A DNA stretch of 64,000 bases from Acetobacteraceae bacterium (GTDB taxonomy: Bacteria; Pseudomonadota; Alphaproteobacteria; Acetobacterales; Acetobacteraceae). This document shows, one piece after another, positions 42,865 through 52,602 of this stretch. How positions within the stretch are numbered: the stretch's first letter is position 1; each line of letters opens with the position of its first letter. The stretch is taken from contig JASHOA010000006.1 in the NCBI GenBank assembly GCA_030041375.1, forward strand, positions 1 to 64,000, given 5' to 3'. The notes below the pieces were generated by a model, which saw nothing but the letters and a program-made list of their open reading frames with translations, was not told the DNA's origin and did not search any database. Position numbers and translations under genes: made by a program.

Positions 42865-44442
42865 ATGAGCACCATCCAGCACCCGAGCTTCGGCGACGTT
42901 GCCGATGACCGGATCATCATCTTCGATACCACGCTTCGGGATGGGGAGCAGTCGCCCGGCTTCTCGATGAACCTCGCCGAGAAGCTGCGCCTGGCGGAGG
43001 TGCTCGCGGAGCTTGGGGTCGATGTCATCGAGGCGGGGTTTCCGATCGCCTCACCGGGTGATTTCGAATCGGTCAGTGCCATCGCCGAGGCGATCCGGGG
43101 CCCGGTGATATGCGGCCTGGCGCGCTCCGGCCGCGAGGACATCCTGCGCGCCGCGGAAGCGGTGAAGAAGGCCGAACGGAGGCGCATCCACAGCTTCCTC
43201 TCCACCAGCCCGCTGCACATGAAATACAAGCTCCGGATGGAGCCCGATGCGGTGCTGGAGGCGGTGGAGAATTCGGTCGTGCTGGCCCGCCGCTTCACCG
43301 ACGATGTCGAGTGGTCGGCGGAGGACGGCAGCCGTACCGAGCCTGATTTTCTGTGCCGCTGTGTCGAGGCGGCGATCCGTGCCGGTGCCACCACCATCAA
43401 CATCCCCGATACGGTCGGCTACGCGCTGCCGGAGGACATGGCGCGCATTTTTACCATGCTGCGCGAGCGGGTGCCGGGGACCGAGAAAGTGATTCTTTCC
43501 ACCCACAATCACAACGACCTCGGGCTGGCCGTTGCCAACACGATCGCTGCCATCCGCGCCGGAGTGAGGCAGGTGGAATGCACGATCAACGGGATCGGCG
43601 AGCGAGCCGGCAACGCGGCGCTCGAGGAGATCGTGATGGCGCTTCGCACCCGCCATGATGCCATCCCGACAGTGAACAGGATCGCCACCGAGAACATCCT
43701 CAGGACATCGCGGCTCTTGGCCACCATCACCGGCTTCGACGTGCAGCCGAACAAGGCGATCGTCGGCCGCAACGCGTTCGCACACGAGGCCGGGATCCAT
43801 CAGGACGGCGTGCTGAAACATGCCGGTACCTACGAGATCATGACGCCGGAGAGCGTGGGCTGGACGCGTTCCAGTCTCATCATGGGCAAGCATTCCGGCC
43901 GCGCTGCCTTCCGCGACAAGCTGAAGGCCCTCGGTTATGACGGCATCGGCGACAATCAACTCAACGACGCGTTCCGCCGTTTCAAGGAACTGGCCGACCG
44001 CAAGAAGATCGTCTACGACGACGACATCGTTGCCCTGGTGGATGACGAAGTGCTGCGCGCGCACGACCGCATCCGCTTCGTCTCTCTCGATGTGCGCGCC
44101 GGCTCGAAGCGAAAGCCGGAGGCCACCCTGGAGATCGAGGTGGACGGGGTGCCGCTTACGGCGACCGAGCAGGGTGACGGCCCGGTGGACGCGACGTTCC
44201 GCGCGATCCACTCCCTGTTCCCGCACGATTCGGTGCTGCGGCTCTATTCGGTCGGCGCGGTGACCGAAGGGACGGATGCGCAGGCGCGTGTGACGGTGCG
44301 CCTGGAAGAGAATGGCAAGCTGGTGGACGGGCAGGGCGCGGATACCGACACCATCGTTGCCTCGGCGCGGGCCTATCTGCACGCGCTCAACAAGCTCCTG
44401 GTGAAGCGCGCGCGCACCGAGCCGGAGGCGCTTTCGGCCTAA
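42865..44442 (+). CDS. leuA: 2-Isopropylmalate synthase
   Basis: This is the first committed enzyme of leucine synthesis: acetyl-CoA plus 2-oxoisovalerate gives 2-isopropylmalate. The start is the ATG at 42865 (AAGGA upstream); the 525-aa length is that of the long LeuA1 type. The HMGL-like TIM barrel shows IIFDTTLRDGEQSPGFSM (15-32), STHNHNDLGLAVANTIAA and NGIGERAGNAALEEI. The C-terminal ~130 residues form the leucine-binding LeuA dimer domain. It is preceded by a leucine leader ORF. It overlaps the convergent lactate dehydrogenase-like gene by 4 bp. Confidence 0.97.
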   Translation: MSTIQHPSFGDVADDRIIIFDTTLRDGEQSPGFSMNLAEKLRLAEVLAELGVDVIEAGFPIASPGDFESVSAIAEAIRGPVICGLARSGREDILRAAEAVKKAERRRIHSFLSTSPLHMKYKLRMEPDAVLEAVENSVVLARRFTDDVEWSAEDGSRTEPDFLCRCVEAAIRAGATTINIPDTVGYALPEDMARIFTMLRERVPGTEKVILSTHNHNDLGLAVANTIAAIRAGVRQVECTINGIGERAGNAALEEIVMALRTRHDAIPTVNRIATENILRTSRLLATITGFDVQPNKAIVGRNAFAHEAGIHQDGVLKHAGTYEIMTPESVGWTRSSLIMGKHSGRAAFRDKLKALGYDGIGDNQLNDAFRRFKELADRKKIVYDDDIVALVDDEVLRAHDRIRFVSLDVRAGSKRKPEATLEIEVDGVPLTATEQGDGPVDATFRAIHSLFPHDSVLRLYSVGAVTEGTDAQARVTVRLEENGKLVDGQGADTDTIVASARAYLHALNKLLVKRARTEPEALSA

Positions 44443-45719
44443 GCTCGATCAGTGCGCCGGGCTTCCTGCATCGGGGCGAGGAGGTGCGGGCCGAGGTCGG
44501 CGAGGCTGTTGCAGCCGAGCAGGGCGAGATCGCGATCGATCTCCTCTGAGAGGAGAGAGATTGCGTGCCGTGCGCCGGCTTCGCCGCCGATCGCGACCGC
44601 GTAGAGGAAGGGGCGGCCGAGGAAGACGAAATCCGCGCCGAGCGCGAGCGCTTTCAGGACATCCGTGCCACGGCGGATGCCGCTGTCGAGCAGCACCGCC
44701 ATCTCGCCTGCCTCGGCCTTGACGGCGGGCAGGGCGTCGAGCGAGGCGATCGAGAAATCGAGCTGTCGGCCGCCATGGTTGGAGACGATGATGCCGTCGA
44801 GCCCGGTCTCGTGGGCGAGGCGGGCATCATCGGGCGAGAGCACTCCTTTGAGCAGAAGCTTGCCTAGCCAGCGCTCGCGGAGCCAAGCGATGTCGGCCCA
44901 GCAAAGGGCATCGCGCCGGCCGTGCGAGCGCTCGGCATCCGGCGAGAGCACCGGGGCACCGCGGGTTGCGGTCATGTTCTCGAAGTGCGGCATCCCGCTT
45001 TTGACGAACGTCGCAAGCGCGGTGCCGAATAGCCAGCGCAGATGGGTGAGCGCATCGAAGGCGAGGCGTGGCGTCGGGCGGAGCGGCAGAGAAAAGCCGT
45101 TGCGCACATTGTTCTCGCGGTTGGCGGACACCGGAACGTCGACGGTGACGACGAGGGTTGCGAAGCCGGCGTGCCCGACGCGCTCGACAAGGCTACCGAT
45201 ACGGGCACGATCGCGGGGCACGTAGGCCTGGAACCAGGCGGCCGGGTTGGCGGCGATGACGGCTTCCAGCGGCAGGAGCGAGGCGCCGCTCAGGATGAAA
45301 GGGATGTTCGCCCCGGCGGCGGCACGCGCGAGTGCGAGATCGCCTTCGCGCGCGCTGAGCACGGTTGCGCCCATCGGCGCGATGCCGAATGGTGCGGCGT
45401 AGCGGCGTGCGAAGAGAGTGGCGGCCTGGCTGCGCCGCGTCGTGCCCACGAGCACGCGAGGACGGAAGCTCAGGGCGGCGAAAGCGGCGCGATTGGCGGC
45501 GCGGGTGGCATTGCCTTCGACTCCGCCCTCGACGAAGCCGAACAGGAAGCGTGGCAGGTGGCGCCGCGCCGCGCGCTCGAAATCCTCCAGGCCAAGCATG
45601 GGGCGGAGCCGGCGCGGCAGCTTCCCGGACGGGCGGCGAATGGCAGACGGAAGCGAGGCATCCGCCACTGCCTCGGTGCGCGGCAGTTCTTCGCCCATGA
45701 AGTCATTCACAGCCGACAT
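44439..45719 (-). CDS. FMN-dependent alpha-hydroxy-acid dehydrogenase (L-lactate dehydrogenase-like)
   Basis: The 426-aa flavoprotein belongs to the LldD/glycolate oxidase family. It has FEDFERAARRHLPRFLF-type N-terminal sequence, FGIAPMGATVL, and TGLDGIIVSNHGGRQLDFSIASLDALPAV, where the SNHGGRQLD His is the catalytic base. ALLDSGIRRGTDVLKALALGADFVFLGRPFLY binds FMN phosphate. It oxidises an L-2-hydroxy acid and passes electrons to quinone or oxygen; lactate or mandelate are candidates. It is convergent with leuA (4-bp overlap) and shares orientation with the hydrolase gene upstream. Confidence 0.92.
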   Translation of the reverse strand: MSAVNDFMGEELPRTEAVADASLPSAIRRPSGKLPRRLRPMLGLEDFERAARRHLPRFLFGFVEGGVEGNATRAANRAAFAALSFRPRVLVGTTRRSQAATLFARRYAAPFGIAPMGATVLSAREGDLALARAAAGANIPFILSGASLLPLEAVIAANPAAWFQAYVPRDRARIGSLVERVGHAGFATLVVTVDVPVSANRENNVRNGFSLPLRPTPRLAFDALTHLRWLFGTALATFVKSGMPHFENMTATRGAPVLSPDAERSHGRRDALCWADIAWLRERWLGKLLLKGVLSPDDARLAHETGLDGIIVSNHGGRQLDFSIASLDALPAVKAEAGEMAVLLDSGIRRGTDVLKALALGADFVFLGRPFLYAVAIGGEAGARHAISLLSEEIDRDLALLGCNSLADLGPHLLAPMQEARRTDRA

Positions 45720-45787
45720 CGATGTTCCCTCTCAGCACCATGCAAGGCGGATTTTGCCGGGTTGCCAAGGCCGGCTTGCGGCGCGGT

Positions 45788-46705
45788 TCAGGTTCCGTCT
45801 CCGGTTTCCGCGCGCAGGGAAAGAACCGCCGCGGCAATGGCGTCCGGAGCCTCCCAGGGGAGGAAGTGGCCGGCCAGCGGCACCACCTCGCGGCGGTAGG
45901 GACCGCTGAAATGGCGCGCCGCCTGTTCGGAGTGTTGCACCGGATCGACGCCGTCGGCCGCGCCGTGCAAGACGATGCTCGGCACGGTGATCTCAGGCCG
46001 GGCGGCAAGTTGTCGTTCTATGGCGGCGAAGGCTGGATCGCCGGGCGCGTTCTGATGGCGATGGCGATAGGAATGGATCACCACCTCGGCGAAATCCGGA
46101 TTGTCGAACGAAGCGGCGGTGCGGGCATAAGTCGCCTCTTCGAAGCGCCAGTTGGGTGACCAGAGTTGCCAGAGCATGCGGCAGAGTGCCCGGCGATTGC
46201 GGGCGAGGCCGGCGCGGCCACGCTCGGTATTGAAATACCACTGATACCAATAGCGATGTTCCTGTGCCGGCAGATCGGGGGCGAGGTTGCCGGCGATGTC
46301 CTGAATATTGTAGCCGCCGATCGAAACCAGCGCCCTGACGCGCTCCGGCCAAAGTGCTGCGGCGATGCAGGCGGCCCTCCCGCCCCAGTCATAGCCGGCG
46401 AGAATTGCACGGGCGATGCCAAGGCCATCGAGCAGGGCGAGGAGATCGGCGCCGAGTGCGGCCTGCTCGCCGGAGCGCGGCGTCTCGTGGTGGCGGAACG
46501 ATGTCGGGCCGTAGCCGCGGAGATAGGGCACGATCGCGCGGCAACCCGCGGCGGCAAGCGGCCCGACGACGCCGTCCCAGGCGCGCAAGTCGTCCGGGAA
46601 ACCGTGCAGCAGGACTACGGGCGGACCGGACGGCGGTCCGTGCTCTTCGAAGGCGATCTCGAGTGTCGGGGTGAGAAGGCGCCTCTGGACGGGGGTTGCG
46701 GCCAT
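45788..46705 (-). CDS. Alpha/beta hydrolase, epoxide hydrolase/haloalkane dehalogenase-like
   Basis: The 305-aa product has the oxyanion motif VVLLHGFPDDLRAWD and the nucleophile elbow AGYDWGGRAA, where the nucleophile is Asp rather than Ser, as in epoxide hydrolases and dehalogenases. A late PLAGHFLPWEAP gives the catalytic His, and HGAADGVDPVQ precedes it. Cytoplasmic; the substrate is unknown. It diverges from the small monooxygenase gene with 101 bp between starts. Confidence 0.9.
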   Translation of the reverse strand: MAATPVQRRLLTPTLEIAFEEHGPPSGPPVVLLHGFPDDLRAWDGVVGPLAAAGCRAIVPYLRGYGPTSFRHHETPRSGEQAALGADLLALLDGLGIARAILAGYDWGGRAACIAAALWPERVRALVSIGGYNIQDIAGNLAPDLPAQEHRYWYQWYFNTERGRAGLARNRRALCRMLWQLWSPNWRFEEATYARTAASFDNPDFAEVVIHSYRHRHQNAPGDPAFAAIERQLAARPEITVPSIVLHGAADGVDPVQHSEQAARHFSGPYRREVVPLAGHFLPWEAPDAIAAAVLSLRAETGDGT

Positions 46706-46806
46706 CTGGTCTCCGGGCGAGTGCTGATGCTATCGGGAAATACCGGTCGGCTTTTGTACTCGGACAGCGCCGGGATCGCGAAGCCCGGCAGGAGGAGTTT
46801 TGTTAC

Positions 46807-47115
46807 ATGATCCACGTGGTTGCCGTCATCACCGCCAAGCCTGGAATGCGCGAGGCGATCCTCCGCGAATTCCGCGCCAATGTGCCGAACGTGCTCGCCG
46901 AGTCGGGCTGCATCGAATACGGGCCGGCGATCGATGCCGTGGGGGCGGGGGCAATCCAGACCTCGTTCGGGCCCGACACATTCGTTGTAATCGAGAAATG
47001 GGAGAGCCTCGAGACTCTCAAGGCACACGCTGCCGCGCCGCACATGGCGGCCTATGCGGCAAAGACCCGGGAGATGATCGCCACGCGCGTGATCCACGTG
47101 CTGGCGCCGGTGTGA
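46807..47115 (+). CDS. YgiN-like antibiotic-biosynthesis-monooxygenase (ABM) domain protein
   Basis: The 102-aa product starts at the ATG at 46807 behind AGGAGGAG. It is a single dimeric alpha-beta barrel: MIHVVAVITAKPGMREAILREFRANVPNVLAESGCIEYG, then VVIEKWESLETLKAHAAAPHMAAYAAKTREM. YgiN-type proteins act as quinol monooxygenases or degrade small aromatic or heme-like compounds. It probably oxidises a quinone-like compound. It is convergent with the caspase-family gene. Confidence 0.92.
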   Translation: MIHVVAVITAKPGMREAILREFRANVPNVLAESGCIEYGPAIDAVGAGAIQTSFGPDTFVVIEKWESLETLKAHAAAPHMAAYAAKTREMIATRVIHVLAPV

Positions 47116-47194
47116 CGGCAACCTGGATTCCGAATCACTCGGCACGGCGAGCGTTTCCGGATCGATCGGCTTCCCGATCGGGGCGTCGTTCTTC

Positions 47195-49048
47195 TCACGG
47201 GTTTTGGCAGGCGTTCGCGGCTCCTTGTTCAGGGGCTGCACCTGCTGCGGCGACGCGGGCGCAAGCGGCGTTCATGCGGGCGAGGCGCGCGATGGCGGGC
47301 TGGTTGCCCTGGGCGGCGGCTTTTTCGAACCAGGCACGTGCCTGCTGCTGGTCAGGCTTCACGCCGCGCCCGTTGGCGTACAGCAACCCGACATTGAATT
47401 CGGCCGTCGCGTAACCCTTGTCGGCGGCCTGGCGGAACAGGCGCATAGCTTCCGCATAATCTTGCGGCACCGCGTGTCCGCTTCGATAGAATATGCCGAC
47501 CGCGTTGAGAGCGACCGGGCTTCCGGCATCAGCCGCGCGGCGAAACCAATGCAAAGATGTGGCATAATCCCGCCGCACCATGACGCCCCGTTCGTACACA
47601 ACTCCAAGCCGAATCTCGGCGAAGACGAAGCCCTGATCGGCGGCGCGCTGGTACCAGTGCAGCGCCAGCCGGGTGTTCCTCGGTACGCCGTTGCCGAACT
47701 GATAGAAGTTGCCGAGCGCCCACTCGCCGAACGGATCTCCCTGGTCCGCTGCACGCCGATACCAGTCGGTTCGCCGATCGAGATCGCGCGCAACGCCGAT
47801 ACCGCGCCCGTAGAAGCGCGCTACGGCGTCCTCTGCGGGTGGATATCCCTGGTCGGCGGCCCGCTGGTACCATTGCAGGGCCTGGGCGTAGTCGCGCGGA
47901 CCGCCGCGGCCGCGCTCGAAAAATCCACCCAACCAGTACTGGGCCTTCGGCGCTCCCTCGGCGGCGGCGCGTTCGAACCAATGGCGCGCCGTGGCATCGT
48001 CGCGCGGGATAGCCTGACCCTTGGCGTAGGCGATGCCGAGATCGACCTCGGCGGCAGGCTTGCCCTGCTCGGCGAGGCTGCGCAACGGGCCGAGGTTGTT
48101 GGCCGCCAGCTTGGCAGGCGCTGACGTTGTCTTCGCGGCCGCGGCGCCGGTGGCGGGCGATGGCGCGGTTGCGGGCGGTGGGGTGCCGCTGGCTGGTGGG
48201 GTGCTGGCGGGCAGCGTGGTGGCGAGCACCGGAGTGGCGTCCGTCGGGGTGAAATAGAACTCGCCATCGATCGGCGAGCTGGAGACCCAGGGAAGCTGCG
48301 CACGGTTGGTTTCGTGCTCCACTGTGAGGCCGACAAGGTTGAAGACGCGGAAAATATCGAGCCCCGGCTTGTGCATTGCCGAGACCAGGGCGAGCGCGTA
48401 CGGACCGTCCGCGCCGCTGCCGTCCTGGGCCACATTTCCGGGTTGGGTCGCGAACGAAATCAGGGTGCCTTCCGGGGCGCGCATCTCGGCCAAGCCACCT
48501 TGCACTCCGCGGGTGCCAAGTGCTGCGAATGGATTGTTGCGGCAGGCATCCAGGATCACGATGTTCAGCCGCGTTCCGGACCCGTCCATCTGCTTCAGCA
48601 CGAGACCCGCATCCACCATCTGGAACGGGAGGTCCTGCGGGCGGGTCGGGTCCGCATCGATCGGCACCAGCCAGTTGGTGCCGTTCACTTCGAGGCCGTG
48701 CCCGGCGTAATAAAAGAGTGCGACGTCAACGCCCTCGATGGCATGGCCGAACTCCTCGATGAGATGATCGAAATGCGCCTTGTCGAGGTTCTCCTGGGCG
48801 GCGCCGCCGACCAGCGTGAAGCCGAGTTGTTGCAGGTTAGTTGCGATCAGGGTCGCATCGCTGCCGGGATTCGCAAGCTCAGCCACGTGCTCGTAGCGGA
48901 AGTTGCCGATCACCAGCGCAACCCGCCGATCGGTCTCCGGAGCTTGCGCAACCGCCGGCGCGACGAAGACGGCAGTGAGGACGCCCACGGCGGCGAGGAC
49001 GGAGAGCAGCAGAACGGCGGCGGATCGGAAAGGAACGGTTCTGGGCAT
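47195..49048 (-). CDS. Exported caspase-fold protein with Sel1 repeats
   Basis: The 617-aa product has a Sec signal peptide (cleavage near AVAQA, residue 36) and a C14 caspase-fold domain (about 40-270). The dyad His117 (YYAGHG) and Cys169 (VILDACRNNP) is intact. A Pro/Ala/Thr-rich linker (about 270-330) leads to seven or so Sel1 tetratricopeptide-like repeats (ARHWFERAAAEG, ALQWYQRAADQG, SLHWFRRAADAG). It is probably a periplasmic peptidase with a protein-binding module. The substrate and partners are unknown. Convergent with the ABM gene. Confidence 0.93.
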   Translation of the reverse strand: MPRTVPFRSAAVLLLSVLAAVGVLTAVFVAPAVAQAPETDRRVALVIGNFRYEHVAELANPGSDATLIATNLQQLGFTLVGGAAQENLDKAHFDHLIEEFGHAIEGVDVALFYYAGHGLEVNGTNWLVPIDADPTRPQDLPFQMVDAGLVLKQMDGSGTRLNIVILDACRNNPFAALGTRGVQGGLAEMRAPEGTLISFATQPGNVAQDGSGADGPYALALVSAMHKPGLDIFRVFNLVGLTVEHETNRAQLPWVSSSPIDGEFYFTPTDATPVLATTLPASTPPASGTPPPATAPSPATGAAAAKTTSAPAKLAANNLGPLRSLAEQGKPAAEVDLGIAYAKGQAIPRDDATARHWFERAAAEGAPKAQYWLGGFFERGRGGPRDYAQALQWYQRAADQGYPPAEDAVARFYGRGIGVARDLDRRTDWYRRAADQGDPFGEWALGNFYQFGNGVPRNTRLALHWYQRAADQGFVFAEIRLGVVYERGVMVRRDYATSLHWFRRAADAGSPVALNAVGIFYRSGHAVPQDYAEAMRLFRQAADKGYATAEFNVGLLYANGRGVKPDQQQARAWFEKAAAQGNQPAIARLARMNAACARVAAAGAAPEQGAANACQNP

Positions 49049-49202
49049 GGCGGCAGCTCAGAATACACCATGGTCCGGCCGGCGTCGCAAAGCGCCACCC
49101 GCGGCCAAAATGGACGAGATTTGCAGCCGTGGCGATCACTTTATCGCCATTCGCGCCCGTGGGCCGGCGAAGAAGGGGTTGCTGCTCGCCTTCCCGATGC
49201 TG

Positions 49203-50561
49203 TCATGCCGGCGCGTTTGCCGTGGAAAGAAAGGCATCGAGGCGGGCGAGGGCCAGCTTGCCGGCCGCCTCGGCGGAATGCGTTGCAGCGGGGACCTGCG
49301 CGGCCAGGCGCTCGCGCGTGGCCTCATCCGTAATGAGGCTCTCGAGATGCTGGCTGAAGGCGAACAGGGATGCCGCCACAGTGTTGAGAGAGGGCTGGGA
49401 CGCGACCGGCAGGACCTCGGCGCGTGGAGCGGGAGAGAGAGGAGCGTGGCGTATCCCGCCAGGTGAGCGCGGCGAGGGGTGAATGCGCCGTTGCCGAACG
49501 CTTCTCGAGCGGGGCGACGCCCCAGAGGTCACAAGCGGCACGGATGAGGCTGGTGTGATCGAAGAGTGTGCTGACGACCCCAGGGTCGAGCAGCGGCGAG
49601 ACGAAGAGGGCGGGGACGCGCACACCAAGCTCGGTGAAGGAGAAGCCCTGCACGTGCGCATCGGGAGCGATCGTCGCCGGCGGCGGCACATGATCGAAGA
49701 AGCCGCCATGCTCGTCATGCAGCACGACTCGTCATGCAGCACGATCAGCAGCGTGCGCGCGAACAGCGCCGGCTGAGCGAGCAGGGCGTTGTAGATGTCG
49801 GCCAGCAGCACATCGCCGCGCAGCACATCCTGGGGCGGGTGTTGATCGTTCTCCCCGGGCCCGAAATAGGCGGGCTCGATGAAGACGAAGGGAGGAAGGT
49901 CGGCGGCGGCGACATCGGCGGCGAAGCGGCCGAACGGGCGATAACGCACGAGATTCGCGGGTTCGAGCTGATGGGTGAAGGCGAGCGATTGGGGGAAATT
50001 TCCGTAATAGACGCGCCATTCGACATGCGCGGAATTGAGTTCGTCGTAGAGCGTTCGCTGATCGTAGAGATGGAGGTCCGGGTGGAAGAGCCCGGACGGC
50101 GTGTCGGTATGGCCAAGCGAGGTGCCGCTTTGCGCGAAGAAACGGTTCGGCCAGATCGGGCCCGGGACGGATGCGTGCCAGTGATCGGCGATCACGAACT
50201 GGCCGGCGAGGAGATGCAGCGCGGGCAGGAAGCCGGGCGGATACCAGGCCAGGATGTCGGCGCGTTCGGGGGTGCCTGATTGCGGGTAGGTCTGGGCGAA
50301 ATCTGCGACGAAACCTGACATGCTGCCGCGGTCGATCTGGCGCAGCACATTGTCGAGATCATGCCCGGGATCGTGTGCGGTGGTGCGCGCACGCGTTGGA
50401 GCCTGGAAGATTGGCGCGCCGGAGGGCCAGTCGGGATTGGCGAGCGGTGCGGTGGGCTTCACTCCGTCGAGGCCCGGAACGCGCGGAGCGAGTCCGCCGA
50501 GCAGGCGGTCGAACGACTGGTTCTCGAGCATCAGGACGACGATGCGTTCGATCGGCGGCAT
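49203..50561 (-). CDS. Phospholipase C/alkaline phosphatase-family phosphoesterase, internally frameshifted (probable pseudogene)
   Basis: The open frame gives 452 aa and begins [20 protein letters not shown], the metal-binding start of this family. A 17-bp tandem duplication (49711-49727 and 49728-49744) shifts the frame after LLIVLHDE. The expected continuation, [19 protein letters not shown], lies in another frame (about 49445-49727). A second shift near the CT-rich run at 49431-49442 restores the first frame, whose C-terminus ([18 protein letters not shown]) is again family-like. About 95 central residues are therefore scrambled. It overlaps the DMT transporter gene by 31 bp. Function is likely lost unless it is phase-variable or the assembly is wrong. 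Confidence 0.8.
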   Translation of the reverse strand: MPPIERIVVLMLENQSFDRLLGGLAPRVPGLDGVKPTAPLANPDWPSGAPIFQAPTRARTTAHDPGHDLDNVLRQIDRGSMSGFVADFAQTYPQSGTPERADILAWYPPGFLPALHLLAGQFVIADHWHASVPGPIWPNRFFAQSGTSLGHTDTPSGLFHPDLHLYDQRTLYDELNSAHVEWRVYYGNFPQSLAFTHQLEPANLVRYRPFGRFAADVAAADLPPFVFIEPAYFGPGENDQHPPQDVLRGDVLLADIYNALLAQPALFARTLLIVLHDESCCMTSMAASSIMCRRRRRSLPMRTCRASPSPSLVCASPPSSSRRCSTLGSSAHSSITPASSVPLVTSGASPRSRSVRQRRIHPSPRSPGGIRHAPLSPAPRAEVLPVASQPSLNTVAASLFAFSQHLESLITDEATRERLAAQVPAATHSAEAAGKLALARLDAFLSTANAPA

Positions 50562-51478
50562 TGGCCTTTCACCTGTTTTCGCGTGGGCCAGGAGGCGAGA
50601 GCGACGCCGCCGAGCACGGCGGCGACGCCGACGCCGAAGAGCGGTCCGATCTTATCGCCGAACATTGCCGCCGAGGCGGCAACACCGATCAGAGGCTGAA
50701 GATACTGGGTGCTGGCAGCAATGCGCGCCGGCAGCCGGCGCATTCCGGTGAACCAGAGCCACATGCCGGCGACCGTGGTCAGTACACCGAGATAGAGCAC
50801 GACGAAGAGACCGCTGAGCGAGGGATGGAATGGCACGCGGCTGAGTTCGAAGAGGGAAAGGGCCGCCAGGCCCGGCACGGCGGCAAGCGAACTCCAGGCG
50901 GCAACCACCAGGGCGTTCGTGCGGAGAGCGATCGCGGTGCCGAGCACGTAGTAAAGCGCGATGCTGATCGAGGCGATGAGCAGCAGCAGAATGCCGAGGA
51001 GTCCGCCACCGGCGAGTGCCCCCGGCGCGCCGATGACCGCGCAGGCGATGCCCGCCAGCGCCAGGATGAAGCCAAGAGTGTGTGGCGGCAGGAGCTTCTG
51101 GCGGAGCTTGAACGCGGCGAGCAGCACGGTGAAGAGGGGGATCGTCGCGGTGATCACGGTGGCAAGCGCTGCCGAGGTATAGGCGAGGCCGGCGATCTGC
51201 GTCGCCTGGCCGAGATCGACGCCGAGCACGCCGAGGCCGACCATGCCGAGCAGCAGGCGACGCGGCGGCAGAGGCTGGCTGAACAGGAAGAGGATGAAGC
51301 AGGGGGCGGCGGCGAGATAACGCAATGCCGCAAGGGTGAAGGGAGAAATTGATTCAAGGCCGAGCTTCATCACCGGCACCGAGAGGCCCCAGATGACGAC
51401 GAGCACCCCAAGGCCGAGCAGCGGAGCGGCATCGCCGCGGGCCAGCCGCTCTTTTGCGGCCCAGGCGCGACCGCTCAT
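50531..51478 (-). CDS. EamA/DMT-superfamily transporter
   Basis: The 315-aa product starts at the ATG at 51478 (the longer frame upstream has little coding character). It has ten predicted membrane helices in two EamA repeats, with FTLAALRYLAAAPCF and GLLAYTS-like turns, and IGVAASAAMFGDKIGPLFGVGVAAVLGGVALA in the second. Such proteins export amino acids or metabolites; the substrate is not known. It lies downstream of the alcohol dehydrogenase-like gene and overlaps the start of the phosphoesterase gene. Confidence 0.88.
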   Translation of the reverse strand: MSGRAWAAKERLARGDAAPLLGLGVLVVIWGLSVPVMKLGLESISPFTLAALRYLAAAPCFILFLFSQPLPPRRLLLGMVGLGVLGVDLGQATQIAGLAYTSAALATVITATIPLFTVLLAAFKLRQKLLPPHTLGFILALAGIACAVIGAPGALAGGGLLGILLLLIASISIALYYVLGTAIALRTNALVVAAWSSLAAVPGLAALSLFELSRVPFHPSLSGLFVVLYLGVLTTVAGMWLWFTGMRRLPARIAASTQYLQPLIGVAASAAMFGDKIGPLFGVGVAAVLGGVALASWPTRKQVKGQCRRSNASSS

Positions 51479-51509
51479 GCGCCCGCCCGAATATCCGACG
51501 TGCTGGCGA

Positions 51510-52517
51510 TCAGAATCCCTCCAGCACAATCTTGCCTCGGGTACGGCCGCTTTCCACGAGGGCGTGTGCACGCCGCAGGTTGGTCGCATCGATTCGGCCG
51601 AGATGTTCGGTCAGCGTCGTTCGGATGCGGCCCTGATCGACGAGGCCGGCCACCGCTTCGAGCAGGCGGTGCTGCTCGATCATGTCGGGAGTACCGAACA
51701 CGGGGCGGGCGAACATCATCTCCCAGTGCAAGGAGGCACATTTCTGCTTGAGCTGACGGACGTCGATCGTCTGCGGATCGTCGATCAGGCCAACCTTTCC
51801 CTGCGGCTTCACGACTGCGACGATGGCCGGCCAGTGCTTGTCGGTTGCGTTGGTGGAGAAGACGTAATCGGCACCGGCCACACCGATTCGCTTGAGCTCG
51901 ACCTCGAGTTTGGCGGAATGGTCGATCACGGAATGGGCGCCGAGGGAGAGGCACCAGTCGCGCGTCTCGGGGCGGCTTGCGGTTGCAATCACCTGGACGC
52001 CGGTGAGCTGACGGGCGAGTTGGATGGCGATGGATCCGACCCCGCCGGCGCCGCCGACTACCAGCAATGTTGCTTCCCGATGCGGGGTCATCGGGATTTG
52101 CAGCCGGTCGAACAGCATTTCCCAGGCGGTGATCGCGGTGAGCGGCAGTGCCGCGGCTTCGGCGAAGGAGAGTGTCGCCGGCTTGCGGGCGGCGATGCGC
52201 TCGTCAACGAGATGGAACTCACTGTTCGTCCCGGGACGAGCGATGCTGCCGGCATACCAGACGGCATCGCCGATGCCGAAGTTCCCGACCTCGGTCCCCA
52301 TGGCGGTGACCACGCCGGCGGCATCGAAGCCGAGCACACGAGGTTCACCCACCGGGTCGGCGTTGCGGCGGAGCTTGGTGTCCACCGGGTTGACCGAGAC
52401 TGCCTTGACTGCGACCAGGAGGTCGCGATGGCGGGCGAGAGGGTCCGGCAACGCGATGTCGATGAGTGCGTCCTCGGCCTCGATCGGGCGGGCGTGAGTG
52501 TAGGCGACTGCCTTCAT
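51510..52517 (-). CDS. Zinc-type alcohol dehydrogenase family / quinone oxidoreductase
   Basis: The 335-aa MDR product has SVNPVDTKLRRNADPVGEPRVLGFDAAGVV (about 42-71), the TIGR02817-type N-terminus, and an NADPH motif LLVVGGAGGVGSIAIQLARQLTG (about 150-172). Structural-zinc cysteines are missing, so it is a quinone oxidoreductase-like, zinc-independent member. It reduces a quinone or enone with NADPH. The stop is 31 bp from the DMT start, so co-transcription is likely. Confidence 0.9.
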   Translation of the reverse strand: MKAVAYTHARPIEAEDALIDIALPDPLARHRDLLVAVKAVSVNPVDTKLRRNADPVGEPRVLGFDAAGVVTAMGTEVGNFGIGDAVWYAGSIARPGTNSEFHLVDERIAARKPATLSFAEAAALPLTAITAWEMLFDRLQIPMTPHREATLLVVGGAGGVGSIAIQLARQLTGVQVIATASRPETRDWCLSLGAHSVIDHSAKLEVELKRIGVAGADYVFSTNATDKHWPAIVAVVKPQGKVGLIDDPQTIDVRQLKQKCASLHWEMMFARPVFGTPDMIEQHRLLEAVAGLVDQGRIRTTLTEHLGRIDATNLRRAHALVESGRTRGKIVLEGF

Positions 52518-52602
52518 CTTGCACCTCCTGGGCCGAGGGTGGCATTGGTGCTAGCCGAGAACGTCAGGCAAGGGAATCCAGGGCCAGGCCCGAGGAGCGA
52601 AC

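Noticed and set aside
41373-43403. 676-codon minus-strand frame over the radical SAM gene and leuA
   Set aside because: Antisense to two clear genes; no family features.
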